DNA of 64,000 bases from Liolophura sinensis (GCF_032854445.1 NC_088295.1:3290501-3354500), one strand, 5' to 3'. Shown: positions 45,376 to 55,916, counted from the first letter of the stretch. Numbers and translations are program-made. The notes: generated from the sequence alone by a model not told the origin.

Positions 45376-45497
45376 AATATGGATGTTACACTTAATGACA
45401 GTTGTGATATTTGCAATAAGCTCGACAAAATAGATGATGAACTGACGCACAACATAATTCATCTGTTGGAAAAAGAGATAGAAGATAATACTCATTT
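45376..45497 (+). CDS. candidate coding exon, unknown acidic helical protein
   Basis: A possible acceptor (TTTGACTCAGTCCTTCCAG) precedes an exon that joins in frame to the candidate first exon (phase 0) or can start at its own ATG at 45379. It reads MDVTLNDSCDICNKLDKI, then an acidic, probably helical stretch ending HLLEKEIEDNTH, with a moderate donor TTT/GTAAAT at 45498. Reading on without splicing meets a stop at 45499-45501, giving a 40-residue product. Composition looks protein-like, but I recognise no family. Confidence 0.3.
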
Positions 45498-45872
45498 GTA
45501 AATGTGAACCCTAAAGGCAAGAGTCTCCTTGTTTATGTTCATTTAATTTCATATGAGAGATTTCTCTTTAAAAGATATAAAAGTTGTGTTGCTTTGCTAC
45601 TGGAATGGCAAAGGCCTTTGATTCGTTTTAATCTGCAGTGTTTCTAAGCTAACAATTCACATATTTTTTTTGTTATAAATAATAACTGACATAATTAATT
45701 TCCCTAGGCCTTTTGTATGTACAAGCTGTATTTTTACCGTTTTCCAGTGCAATGTGCTTTCAGCTAGGAGTTCTAGGGCAAGTCTCTGTATAGGCATCCA
45801 TCTCGTAACCTTCTGATGACCTCAGAGAACGAAACATAAAGGGTTTTATTTATGTGATTAATTTTTTGTCAG

Positions 45873-45943
45873 AGTGTTTCGCAATTCCAAGCGCTTACCA
45901 CAAAATGTCAGACTAGAAAGGCTGTGTGAGATTAGAATCTATT
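45873..45943 (+). CDS. candidate coding exon
   Basis: ATTAATTTTTTGTCAG is a good acceptor and ATT/GTAAGA a good donor. With the phase left by the exon ending at 45497 the 71 bp read VFRNSKRLPQNVRLERLCEI and three further residues with no stop. The agreement of acceptor, donor and open phase is the main support. A further candidate (46099-46154, donor ACA/GTAAGT, reading RIFRRFVTTGLLKALCEN) does not fit the phase left by this exon, so either a site is misplaced or the model is wrong. Confidence 0.28.
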
Positions 45944-46159
45944 GTAAGATATTATATAGTATACGTACGTATAGTTGTTTGACAGCAGTAGTACAGATAC
46001 ATGCAGGAAATCTGCATCAAGCTAGACATCAGTAGAGATAAATCATGGAATGCAATAATTTTCCTGACAGAAAACTTACGCTTTGACTAATAACACAGAC
46101 GCATTTTTAGGCGTTTTGTTACAACTGGGCTATTAAAGGCTCTGTGTGAAAACAGTAAG

Positions 46160-46835
46160 TGGGGTTAGCCTGGGAACGCGTGGGCCCTTTGATGAGAGAT
46201 CACCGACCCTGTATCTCAGCTAGAAGCACATGGCTAGACATACCCAAGAGTTGAGATGGGTACTGTAAAGTAGGCTTCTTGATGAAAGCAACTCTACTCA
46301 TATGAGGATTTCTTGTAAAAGCGCTGTGTGCCGTTTTATTATTCCGAGAGATTTCCCTAATAGCTCGACATTCAATTTTAGCTCAGTAGACTCCCTATAA
46401 AAGGAACGAGCTTTAGAATTCTGCTATGTCCCGATTTTAAAAGGTTTACGAAAGAGAGTTTCAATACCCGAAAGAGAAATAACCAGTCATGCCATCCGGT
46501 GAACCATTAGAGCGCTATCTCAACTCTGCACAAACAGATTAGAGGGTTTTTGGTCGCTTTATGAGGAAATTGACTGGAGAGAGAAATTACGTGATAGTTT
46601 CCGTTAAATCATGATAGATTGTTGTTTCCTATGTAATGTCTCTGGATGTTTAGCCGAGTCATTTATGATTAATTTGTTCACGAGTGAAAAACTTAAAGCT
46701 GAGCGGGCTTAGAGACTATAATTCAGCAAAGACAAAACAACGAGCTTTCATTTTTGAAAATCAACCCTCTTTATAAACCATTTAATTTACTATTTTAGAG
46801 AGCAGAGGAATCAAATACAGTGTATATACCTTATG
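46160..46835. other. unique sequence, no gene recognised
   Basis: Possible later exons of the candidate gene were looked for and not found with confidence. Confidence 0.4.
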
Positions 46836-46839
46836 ACAC

Positions 46840-47945
46840 TGCCAACATGGCAGTATCCTCCACATATTGTACTTTGTCATACATAAGCACAGTCAGTGGT
46901 ACCTCATATTGACAGTATCCTCCACATATCGTACTTTGTAATACATAAGCACAGTCAGTGGTACCTCATGTTGACAGTATCCTCCACATATCCTCCTTTG
47001 TCATACATAAGCACAGTCAGTGGTACCTCATGTTGACAGTATCCTCCACATATCGTACTTTGTCATATATAAGCACAGTCAATGTTAACAATTTCCTCGA
47101 CATACCCTGCCTTGTTCTGTATACATCTTACCACAGTCAGTGGCAACTCATGTTGAAAGTTATCTCGATGTATGCTGCTTTGTCATGAATACATGTTAGC
47201 AGAGTCAGTGGTGATTCATGTTGACAATTTCCTCGATGTATCCTGCATTATCCTGTATATATGTTAGCACAGTCAGTGGCAGGTCATGTTGACAGTTTCC
47301 TAGACATACCATGCCTTGTTCTGTATACATCTTACCACAGTCAGTGACAGCTCATGTTGACAGTTTCCTAGACATACCATGCCTTGTTCTGTATACATCT
47401 TACCACAGTCAGTGACAGCTCATGTTGACAGTTTCCTAGACATGCCATGCCTTGTTCTGTATACATCTTACCACAGTCAGTGACAGCTCATGTTGACAGT
47501 TTCTTTGACATACCCTGCTTTGTTCTGTATACATGTTAGCACAGTCAGTGGCGGCTCATGTTGACAGTTTCTTTGACATGCCCTGCTTTGTTCTGTATAC
47601 GTTAGCACAGTCAGTGGCGGCTCATGTTGACAGTTTCTTTGACATACCCTGCTTTGTTCTGTATACATGTTAGCACAGTCAGAGGCAGCTCATGTTGACA
47701 GTTTCCTTGAGATACCCTGCTTTGTTCTGTGTACGTTAGCACAGTCAGTGGCAGCTCATGTAGACAGTTTCCGTGACATACTCTGCTTTGTTCTGTTTAC
47801 ATGTTAGCACAGTCAGTGGCAGCTCATGTTGACAATTTCCTTGACATACCCTACATTGTTCTGTATAAGCACAGTCAGTGATAACTCATGTTGACAGTTC
47901 CCTCTACCTACTCTGCTTTGTCATGTATACGGACAATCACTGGTG
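46840..47945. repeat. 62-68 bp minisatellite, about 17 copies
   Basis: The unit core is GCACAGTCAGTGGYACCTCA, TGTTGACAGTATCCTCCACA, then YCGTACTTTGTCATACATAA. Left units are 62 bp apart (46887, 46949); from about 47090 units lengthen to about 68 bp with TGCCTTGTTCTGTATACATC and differ as ACCACAGTC or AGCACAGTC. Two families are thus laid side by side. Minus frame 47668-47477 is a by-product. Confidence 0.94.
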
Positions 47946-47949
47946 AACG

Positions 47950-49180
47950 AAAAAATGAAAAACTCCTCTTCAATCTGTCTTATTGCATGACCACCCAATC
48001 CAAATAGCGTCTTAGTCGTCATTTAAACTTTAAAACATCCTGCACATTCCTTTTATATTTGAAAACAAAACATTTAATTCACTTTTGAGTGTTCTTTGTC
48101 CCAGGGTGTCAAGTTATAATTACGTTCAAACTATCTAACCTACAACCTATAAACATTACAATACGGAATCACTGTGACAATTTTTTTAACAAAAAGCTAG
48201 TCAGTTTTATATACAGCGCCAGGTGTCCTTCTCCATTTATAAAATCCAAATGTATTTTTGAACGTTGTGAGTAATTATTAAATTTCTACTCTGAGCAGGG
48301 TTGGGTGTTGCTTTTAGATAACCTGAACCCCTGTGTGTGCTCGAACATCGATCAACAAATACAATGAGATTTTTGTATAATTATTGTCGTTTTTATGGCA
48401 TATTCCCGTTTTTGACGACGTGCTCGACACGTTAAGTCAGAGAAATGTCAAAACCTGAAAAGTGAGGTGAATAAATTCTCCACATACCTAATGTGTGTGT
48501 TTCCACTACTCGTATAGATAAGCGCCTGTCTAATTAATTCCTGATTTCGAAAGGAAAATACAGTGTCAAGTGTTACATGACGAGTTAACGCTGAAATCAA
48601 TATGAGCTAAATTTGTTTTGGAAGTTACAAAGAGCAGTTAAACACCTGAGCGCCTTCAGATAAAATAAAAATCTTGAAAGTTTTAACCGTTACGAAATTG
48701 GATTCCAAGCTACAGTAACAAATCAACAATCTTTCCCAAACTGGATACTTGTTAACATGACTGGACTGCTGGTTGGTTGGCTGGGTGCATGATTGGTAGG
48801 TTGGTTGATTGATATAGACCCTAGTCAGTGGAGTTTATGTTGCTTGCATCATAATTTGCGTGCACACTTACAAATGGATGCATCGCCAGGTTTTTTGCTA
48901 CGAAACATGAATTGTTTTCACCCGCTGTTCATTTTCATCGGGTCCAATACATGTGGTGACATTTAATCTTTGTGAAATGAATGTCAGTACATTGTGTTAA
49001 GGAAAGAGGTCGTTCAGCTGTTGTGCCACAGATTCCCCCGAGACACCTGTCGACTGTCTGGTAAATCATAATCCGTGCACGATCATTTGATTAGAATTAG
49101 GCGGACAGGCACTGAGAAGTTGCACAGAAGCTTTCAGAAGGTTTACCATTTCGATGCACGACATCAATTCCCTCCGCTCG
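47950..49180. other. unique sequence, no gene
   Basis: AT-rich; includes a short GGTTGGTTGG-type run near 48770-48810. Nothing recognised. Confidence 0.4.
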
Positions 49181-49281
49181 CTGGCTGTATATTACGGAAG
49201 GGGATATCCGCCAGAACCTATGCGTGTAACTTTGAACGTTGCCAGTTCTGCACTGCTATGTAAGTCTGCAGCTTCTGCTAT

Positions 49282-50421
49282 GTGTCTACCAACATTCGGC
49301 TATGCGGCAACCGAAATGCGGGTAAGGTATGTAATCTGTATCTTAATGGCAAACTGTATCTTAATGGCACGGAGGTGAAGAGCGTGCAGTCCCACAAACA
49401 CCTTGGGATCTTTTTACAACACAATGGGAAATGGGACGAACACATTAGAAACTTAGTTAATAAATGTAACAAAAAACTGAGTATTCTCAACCGATGTAAG
49501 AAATACCTTACCCAAAAATGTTTGAAAACTCTATACTTCAGTCAAATAAGATCTACCATCGAATATGGTGACATCCTGTTTGGCAATTGCGGTATAGTGT
49601 TGTCTCAAAAACTTGAAACAATTCAGCGAAGAGCTGCTCTTCTCTGTTCTGGGGGCCTACGTCGGTCATCGTATAGTAAATTATTAAATGAACTAAGATG
49701 GGAACCGCTTTATGTGAGACGTAGATCCCACAGAATTCTTCTCTTCCATAAAATTATAAATGGGCTATCGCCTCCTTATTTGAAAAAATTACTACCATGC
49801 GGAAATGAAGCTGTCGCCAGTACATACAATCTACGAAATAAGCACAACATCCGTCTTCCCAAAGGTCGTATCCAGTTGTACATGTCGTCATTTATTCCCC
49901 AAACAATTAAAGATTGGAATTCAATACCTCCCCACTTTCGTCACGACTCTCTAGAAAAGCTTAAATCCTATCTCAAACCTAGTTTTGTTGATAGCATTAC
50001 TATTTCCGTACTGTACGATTCTTTTGTAACATTTTCCTCGATACTGCATTGTAGGATGCGGATGGGACTGAGCGCTCTTCACGCAGACTTATTTACCAAT
50101 GGCCTTTCAGATGACCAGTCTTGTCATAAATGTAATTACAAATGTGAAAATTCTCATCATTTTCTTATTGAATGTCCCGCATATGCCGCTCAAAGGAAGC
50201 ACATGTTCGACAGGTTTACTAAAACGATTTCTCCAAATGCTCACTTATCTATTTTCCTTCCGCATTGCTCAAAACATATCTCAAATATTTTACTTTTTGG
50301 ATCAAATGACCTATCTCTTGAAGACAATAAAACCATATTCTGTTCTGTGCACAAATTCATTCAAGATACTCGAAGATTTATCCATCGTACTCACCAAGTA
50401 GTTCAAACAAGCTCCTTTTAA
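49282..50421 (+). pseudogene. LINE reverse-transcriptase C-terminal ORF, chimeric 5' end
   Basis: A 379-codon frame. From about residue 20 it follows the C-terminal part of non-LTR retrotransposon reverse transcriptases: KSVQSHKHLGIFL (residues about 33-45), KLSILNRCKKYL, TLYFSQIRSTIEYGDILFG, LETIQRRAALL (about 110-120), a long basic linker, and a CX2C-HX4C knuckle near residues 281-298. The first 19 or so residues (to about 49338) come from host DNA that also lies in the right arm of the inverted duplication. The ATG is therefore not native: the copy is 5'-truncated and lacks endonuclease and the catalytic part of RT. The reading is intact to its stop, so the copy is young. A complete LINE copies its RNA into a nick in genomic DNA. 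Confidence 0.88.
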
Positions 50422-50670
50422 GGTACAAAGTGCTAAGACTGAAACCCATTCTTAAATCAGTTATATAATCGGTACTTAATGAAGTATATGAGTGTGTGCA
50501 GTATTGGACGCCTATGTGTATTGTAAATATGTTATTCTTCACTATCAAGTTTTGATTATATAAATGTATGATGTATATAAGTTTGAGGAGACCCCCTAGT
50601 GACCCATTGGTTGTGGGATATCCTCAGTAAACAAATAAAGAATTAAAAAAAAAAAATTAAAAAAAAAAAA
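49339..50670 (+). mobile_element. 5'-truncated LINE insertion with poly(A) tail
   Basis: The body starts near TATCTTAATGGCAAACTG and ends in an A-rich tail (50641-50670) after AATAAA (50634-50639). The flanking host sequence is AATCTG on both sides (49333-49338 and 50669-50674, the latter overlapping the tail). The unfilled version is visible in the right arm (reverse complement near 52190-52215, reading GTAATTTGAACATTGC). The 3' UTR is about 220 bp. Confidence 0.88.
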
Positions 50671-51166
50671 TCTGAACATCTGAACCTGATGCAGCAGTTT
50701 CTGTCTTTCGATGACGTGCACTTGTTTCAACCATTGCAGTTCTGGCTATGGATGAGACGCATGTGCCAGTAACGCTGTTAGCCACATACACGTCTTACAA
50801 CACTGCTCTCATCTGTGACGATGCGCCATTATGACAACAGGGGGCGCTGTAATCAACTAGACGAAAAAATAATAACCGCTCCCAATCCTGGAAGAACAGT
50901 CGGCAAACTTTTCAGTTGTTGTTGTTGTTAAGATAATAAGACGTCAATCATGGATGAGTTATGTTAATTACACAAAAAATTACCAGGTTTTATTAATATT
51001 TTGCTGATGATTTCATTGGAAGTATTCTGACGATATTTGAATACCCTTTTGAATTTTCAATGATATCATGAGGGTTGTTAATATTTCAGCAGTGGATTCA
51101 AATCTGTTGTTGTTGGTTACATTTTCGTCGAAGTAGTCCCCAGTCCTCGCCATCGTCTTGCATTTG

Positions 51167-51534
51167 ACCGGGTTCGATAGCACAGTTGGTAGAGCGTCCG
51201 CTTCGGGAGGCGGTAGATCCGGGGTCAACCCTGGGTGGAGTAACATCTAAGACCTCAAAAGACGAAGTTGTAATTTCCTCGCTTGGCATTCAGCATGAAG
51301 AGGACAGTGCAACGACTAGTTAACCTATATCAGTATAATGGCTTGGGTAGCGCGGCTTACTTGCTTTCGATAAGGCGTCTCAGTGAAGCAGCACTAGATC
51401 AAAAAGAGCGGTGGAAATCCGTCCTGCAACAAGGAGGCACATTACATACACCCTAAGGATTCCTTCATCGTCATATGACTGAAACATTGTTAAGTACGAC
51501 GTTAAACCCCAAGCCCGCACTGACTCACTCTTCA
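51167..51534 (+). mobile_element. tRNA-derived SINE, full-length type
   Basis: The tRNA-like head has an A box (TAGCACAGTTGGTAGAGCG) and B-box-like sequence (TAGATCCGGGGTCAACCC), then a body of about 250 bp (TCGTCATATGACTGAAACAT near its end) and the tail ACGTTAAACCCCAAGCCCGC followed by ACTGACTCACTC. CATTTG flanks both sides (51161-51166, 51535-51540). RNA polymerase III would transcribe such an element; it moves using a partner LINE. It lies in the spacer of the inverted duplication and is a different family from the (TTTA)n-tailed SINE. Confidence 0.88.
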
Positions 51535-52013
51535 CATTTGCTCAATGAGTAAATTACTTTCGCTTTCAAGGACAAGAACAACTGTGCCCTTATATATAGG
51601 CCTATATTGAACCCAACGTCAGACAGAAATGAAATCAAGTTCCATGGTTATACATGTACGTGGTTGAAAAAGCAACGATGTATTATGAGCAGTTTGCTTG
51701 TAGACTTTATTTGACTTTTATTTGAACTTCATGCGAGTCCTATCGTTAATACCATTAAAGTTCTACGGCCCGTTCATGTACCAAGAGTCATGAGAGTAGG
51801 CCTACTAACCAACAGCCAACACAAGGATACATACCAAAAATAGTCTCGGGGCAATAAAATTTGAAAACTAAACCAGAAGAAAATATTTCTTATACATTAA
51901 GAAACAAAAGAGCACACAACTACGTCCGAACGTTGGAAATCAGGTGAAACGAAATGTCGTAGTTCTTGACTCGGGAGCGGTTGTTATTTCAGTTTACTAT
52001 TGACAGAAGCGCT

Positions 52014-52096
52014 CCCTGTTGTCATAACGGTGCATCGCCACAGATGAGAGCAGCTCGAGCGCTCATCTGTGGTGATGCACCGTTATGACAACAGGG
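52014..52096. repeat. 35-bp arm hairpin (34/35 paired)
   Basis: Left arm 52014-52048 (CCCTGTTGTCATAACGGTGC, then ATCGCCACAGATGAG) and right arm 52062-52096 pair with one mismatch around a 13-base spacer (52049-52061). A third copy of the arm, ending ATGACAACAGGGGGCGCTG, lies at about 50807-50850. This is typical of a foldback element or of abutting terminal repeats (AGCGCTCCCTGTTGTCATAA). Confidence 0.93.
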
Positions 52097-52339
52097 CCCG
52101 CTAATTCCTCCCTTTAAATTTCAGCTTAAAAGCTTTCTCGTTAGAAAGACAGAACCTGCAGCATCACAACTTGCAATGTTCAAATTACATAGAATACCCA
52201 CATTTCGGTACCCACATAGCCGAATGTCGCTAGGCTCATAGCAGAAGCTGCAGACTCACATAGCAGTGTAGAACTTGCAACGTTCAAATTTACACGCATA
52301 CACTTTTGGCGGATATCCCCTTCCATAGTATATAACTGT

Positions 52340-52730
52340 AATGCGGTAAGTGTATCTAGTCCAAGAAGACTTGGGACTCTCCGTCAGCTATCTGATAATG
52401 TTCTCACATCTACTCTGCAATGTTTTTGCGAGTGCCTTCCACATTTGTTGGCGCCCAATTACCACCAGGGATTTTTTATCATAGAATTCGATTCAAAGTG
52501 TAAATTGTATGATGAGCATTTTGACCCTTACTGGTCATGGTAGCCATGACCGACGGTCATTGCCTTAATATCAACCTAAGCTGTACTTTACTGAATGGTG
52601 GCCGCGTGAACCAGAGAAGGGTTTATAAGAACGTTCGCACTTAGGATTTGTTTCTACTGTGCTCAAGATAAAACACACGGACAACGCCTTACAAGTCACC
52701 TTCCCGAGTGACCTCCGCTAGTTAACACAC
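52340..52730. other. unique sequence, no gene
   Basis: Nothing recognised. Confidence 0.4.
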
Positions 52731-52734
52731 ATCA

Positions 52735-53055
52735 CAGAGTACCTGGCACTAAACAGACTCCTCGCACATAATAGACACCTCGTAGCAAATAAACACCTTA
52801 CGATAAATAGAGTCCACTCACAAAACACACAACTTGTACTAAACAGACACTTCACAATAAACAGACACCTCACAATAAACAGAGGACACGCAGTAAACAG
52901 ATAACTCTCGCAAAAAGACACGTCGTACTAAACAGACATCTCACAATAATCAGATGGCTCGTGCTAAACGTACACATGGGACTTAAGAGATTCCTCGCAC
53001 TAAACGGTTTCCTCTCACTAACCAGACTTCTCTCATTAAACGGACACGTCGCAGT
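52735..53055. repeat. degenerate 18-21 bp tandem repeat
   Basis: Variants of AAACAGACACCTCACAATAA recur across the stretch (TAATAGACACCTCGTAGCAA, TAAACAGACACTTCACAATA, CTAAACAGACATCTCACAAT, CTAAACGGTTTCCTCTCACT) with irregular spacing. Old minisatellite. Confidence 0.75.
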
Positions 53056-53059
53056 CTGT

Positions 53060-53380
53060 GCGGTATAAAATAGGGAATCACCGACCAAAACTTCTCACAC
53101 TTCTCCTCAAATCCATCATCAATTTTTTAAACTTTATTCTTATAACTATAAAATGTGACTTTCAACACGAACTACAACGCAATTGTCCATGTTGTATAAG
53201 GTAATCATTATTCTACACAAACTTACAGGATTCAGTCCTCAACCTAAAAGTACCATACATTTTTCCACACCAGTGTCCTCCATGTACTGGAGGTGTCAGA
53301 TCTTAAGCTTGACAAACTGTTAATTCTTGACTGGTTGAGCAGTTTGTGTGGGACAGAAAACAGCTCACCACATATACCGT
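53060..53380. other. unique sequence, no gene
   Basis: Nothing recognised. Confidence 0.4.
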
Positions 53381-53395
53381 GCCATAGTAAATGTA

Positions 53396-53637
53396 TTTAT
53401 TTATTTATTTATTTATTTATTTATTTGATTGGTGTTTTACGCCGGTGGAAACCGGACAGAGCCCGCGGGAAACCCACGACCATCCGCAGGTTGCTGCAAG
53501 ACCTTCCCACCTTCGGCCAGAGAGGAAGCCAGCATGGACCGAACTTGAACTCACAGCGACCACATTGGTGAGACACTCCTGGGTCATTACGCTGCGCTAG
53601 CGCGCTAACCAACTGAGCCACGCCCCCACCCCCCTCC
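53396..53637 (-). mobile_element. (TTTA)n-tailed tRNA-SINE with head and 14-bp target duplication
   Basis: On the minus strand: head (GTGGCTCAGTTGGTTAGCGC, GCTAGCGCAGCGTAATGACC, then GTTCAAGTTCGGTCCATGCT), body GGTGGGAAGGTCTTGCAGCA, and tail CGGCGTAAAACACCAATCAA plus (ATAA)n; the AAGAATATTTCACTTATACG part of the tail is deleted. CCATAGTAAATGTA flanks both ends (53382-53395, 53638-53651). Between head and target duplication lies a C-rich stretch (53620-53637), G-rich on the element's strand. Confidence 0.93.
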
Positions 53638-54390
53638 CCATAGTAAATGTAAGTTAATGGATCAGGAAATACTGACATAATTAAAATACACCTCGCAACT
53701 GAAAATAATTACAGATAATAACTGTATTTAACACACACCACAAACATGGATAAAGATAAAGTCACTTCTGGGATTTGGCTGATAAAATAATCAGTCTTCC
53801 TCCAGACGACATTAAAATGTACCGTTATTTATGTTTCGAAAATTAGGCGAATCTGGTTCAAGATTGGTGACTCCTGGGTCATTACGCTGCGCTAGCCAAG
53901 TGAGCCACGGAGGCCCCTGTCAGTTTTAGAGTTCAGCAGAGATAAGACGTATACAAAAGCCGACACATGTGGCCATCCATCTCAATACACAATCTCATGT
54001 AATCTTGAACCAGATTCGCCTAATTTTCGAAACATAAATAACAGTACATTTTAATGTCGTCTGGAGGAAGATTGATGATTTTATCAGCCAAATCCCAGAA
54101 GTGACTTTATCTTTATCCATGTTTGTGGTGTGTGTTAAATACAGTTATTATCTGTAATTATTTTCAGTTGCGAGGTGTATTTTAATTATGTCAGTATTTC
54201 CTGATCCATTAACTTACATTTACTATGGGGAGGGGGGGTGGGGGCGTGGCTCAGTTGGTTAGCGCGCTAGCGCAGCTTAATGACCCAGGAGTCTCTCACC
54301 CATGCGATCGATGTAAGTTCAAGTCCAGCTCATGCCAGCTTCCTCTACGCCCGAAGGTGGGAAGGTCTTATAGCAACCTGCGGATGGACA
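53479..54390. repeat. near-perfect palindrome with SINE heads in its arms
   Basis: Left arm 53479-53865 and right arm 54001-54390 are reverse complements; the unique inner 220 bp (53641-53865 against 54001-54226) differ at only a few bases. Examples are AAATTAGGCGAATCTGGTTC at 53850-53859 region and GAACCAGATTCGCCTAATTT at 54006-54025. The 135-bp centre (53866-54000) contains another SINE-head scrap (GACTCCTGGGTCATTACGCT). The outer part of the arms is the SINE head, but only the left arm has the tail and outer target copy. Confidence 0.95.
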
Positions 54391-54395
54391 CAAGC
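54239..54395 (+). mobile_element. SINE head in the right palindrome arm
   Basis: GGGGGCGTGGCTCAGTTGGT, TAGCGCGCTAGCGCAGCTTA and GTTCAAGTCCAGCTCATGCC give A- and B-box-like sequence; the match to the left-arm SINE stops at GCAACCTGCGGATGG and DNA without the usual tail follows. It probably arose by inverted copying of the left side, not by its own insertion, because it lacks a tail and a flanking duplication. The head differs from the left copy at several sites (GTCTCTCACCCATGCGATCG). Confidence 0.85.
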
Positions 54396-54399
54396 CACG

Positions 54400-55200
54400 C
54401 CCCTTTCACATGCACAGAAGCATGACAACTACACAGACCCTAACGTTTATGAATGCCGTGAGTATGTGAACATGAATGAGGCAGCGACATGTACTGGTAA
54501 TTCTGATTAGTCGCTGGCGGATTCTAACAAGCTAGACTCCATTCATCTCCATACAGGTAAACGCCTTGAATATAAACGACTTCGAAACTCGCCCAATGCT
54601 CTGGCCAATTTACAAGCTTCTTTCATATAGTTAACTTAAATTAGTTGGCTGAATTGCTCACGTTACTTTTTAACTTTTTAAAGACTAACTATATTCTACA
54701 TGCATCAATGGGAAGGATAATTGCCTAGGAGGAGCAAGCCAAAGCAACTCTGATTAAAGCCATAAATCTTAATTAAGAGGACCGAGCGAGAATGACTCAC
54801 AGATCGTTCGGGAGAAATCCTGATCATGTGGCTTATCACGTGACACAGAGTGTCTTGTTACAAACAGTGATTAGTAAAGCTGAGTTACATCCCCTTGCAC
54901 ATGTTGTAATGCATTTATTATGTATTTGTCCATATATATTGATTGTCAGTTGTCGTCCGGTTTTGGCGAAAAAACATCCAAATGGTATTTTTTTTGTTCA
55001 TTGAATTTTTTCATACACTGTAATAGCTGCCAACGTTTAGTGTGTTCAAGATGAGTTTATTTTTCATATGCACGCATTTGTTTCATAAATACATGGATTT
55101 TATTTTATAAATACATGTCGTATATTTACGTGCATTGTATAAATACAATCGTTTATGTAGTAAATTAGATGGGTTTATTGCCTAAACAGAGTGATTTAAA
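54400..55200. other. unique sequence, no gene
   Basis: AT-rich; short frames only. Confidence 0.4.
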
Positions 55201-55204
55201 GTTT

Positions 55205-55880
55205 AAATCTGCTTTAGTTCGTACTACACATTTATTTACATCAGTTCGCAGTACACCTACACCAACCTGGGCCAGTATTATACTTAATGTTGCTGTAATC
55301 AGTATCGTTCGTACATATATCTACTTTAGTTCGTACTACATATTTACTTACATCAGTTCGCAGTACACCTACACCAACCTGGGCCAGTATTATACTTAAC
55401 GTTGCTGTAATCAGTATCGTTCGTACATATATCTACTTTAGTTCGTACTACATATTTACTTACATCAGTTCGCAGTACACCTACACCAACCTGGGCCAGT
55501 ATTATACTTAATGTTGCTGTAATCAGTATCGTTCGTACATATATCTACTTTAGCTCGTACTACATATTTACTTCCATCAGCCATCAGTCCGCAGTGTGTT
55601 TACACCGATCTCAGTCCGGATTATACCTAATATTGCTGTAATCCATATTGTCCGTACATACATCTGCTTTAGTTCGTACTACACATTTACTTCCATCAGT
55701 TCGCAGTACATCTACATCAGCCTTAGTCCGTATTATACTTAATGTTGCTGTAATCTGTATTATTCGTACATACATCTGCTTTGGTTCGTACTATACATTT
55801 ACTTCCGTCAGTCCGCAGTACACCTACACCAACCTTAGCCCACTTACATCAGTTCACAGTACACCTACACCAACCTGGGC
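55205..55880. repeat. 112-bp tandem repeat, about 6 copies
   Basis: TTAGTTCGTACTACATATTT, ACTTACATCAGTTCGCAGTA, CACCTACACCAACCTGGGCC, AGTATTATACTTAATGTTGC, then TGTAATCAGTATCGTTCGTA; starts at 55214, 55326 and 55438. The first three units are nearly identical; later ones diverge and the last is truncated (55845-55910). Confidence 0.95.
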
Positions 55881-55916
55881 CAGTATTATATTTAATGTTG
55901 CTGTAATCCGTGTTGT

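Larger units (their letters stand above)
49183..52335. repeat. interrupted inverted duplication
   Basis: The left arm is 49183-49338 plus 50675-50900; the right arm is 51965-52335 in reverse. Outer parts: GGAAGGGGATATCCGCC, TATGCGTGTAA, TTGAACGTTGC, TCTGCAGCTTCTGCTATG and CATTCGGCTATG occur at 49194-49310 and, reverse-complemented, at 52215-52327. Inner parts: the CTCTCATCTGTG, TTATGACAACAGGG and ATAACCGCTCCC series at 50805-50885 pairs with 51970-52055. The left arm is split by a LINE (49339-50670). The spacer between the arms (about 1.06 kb) holds a SINE. Confidence 0.85.
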
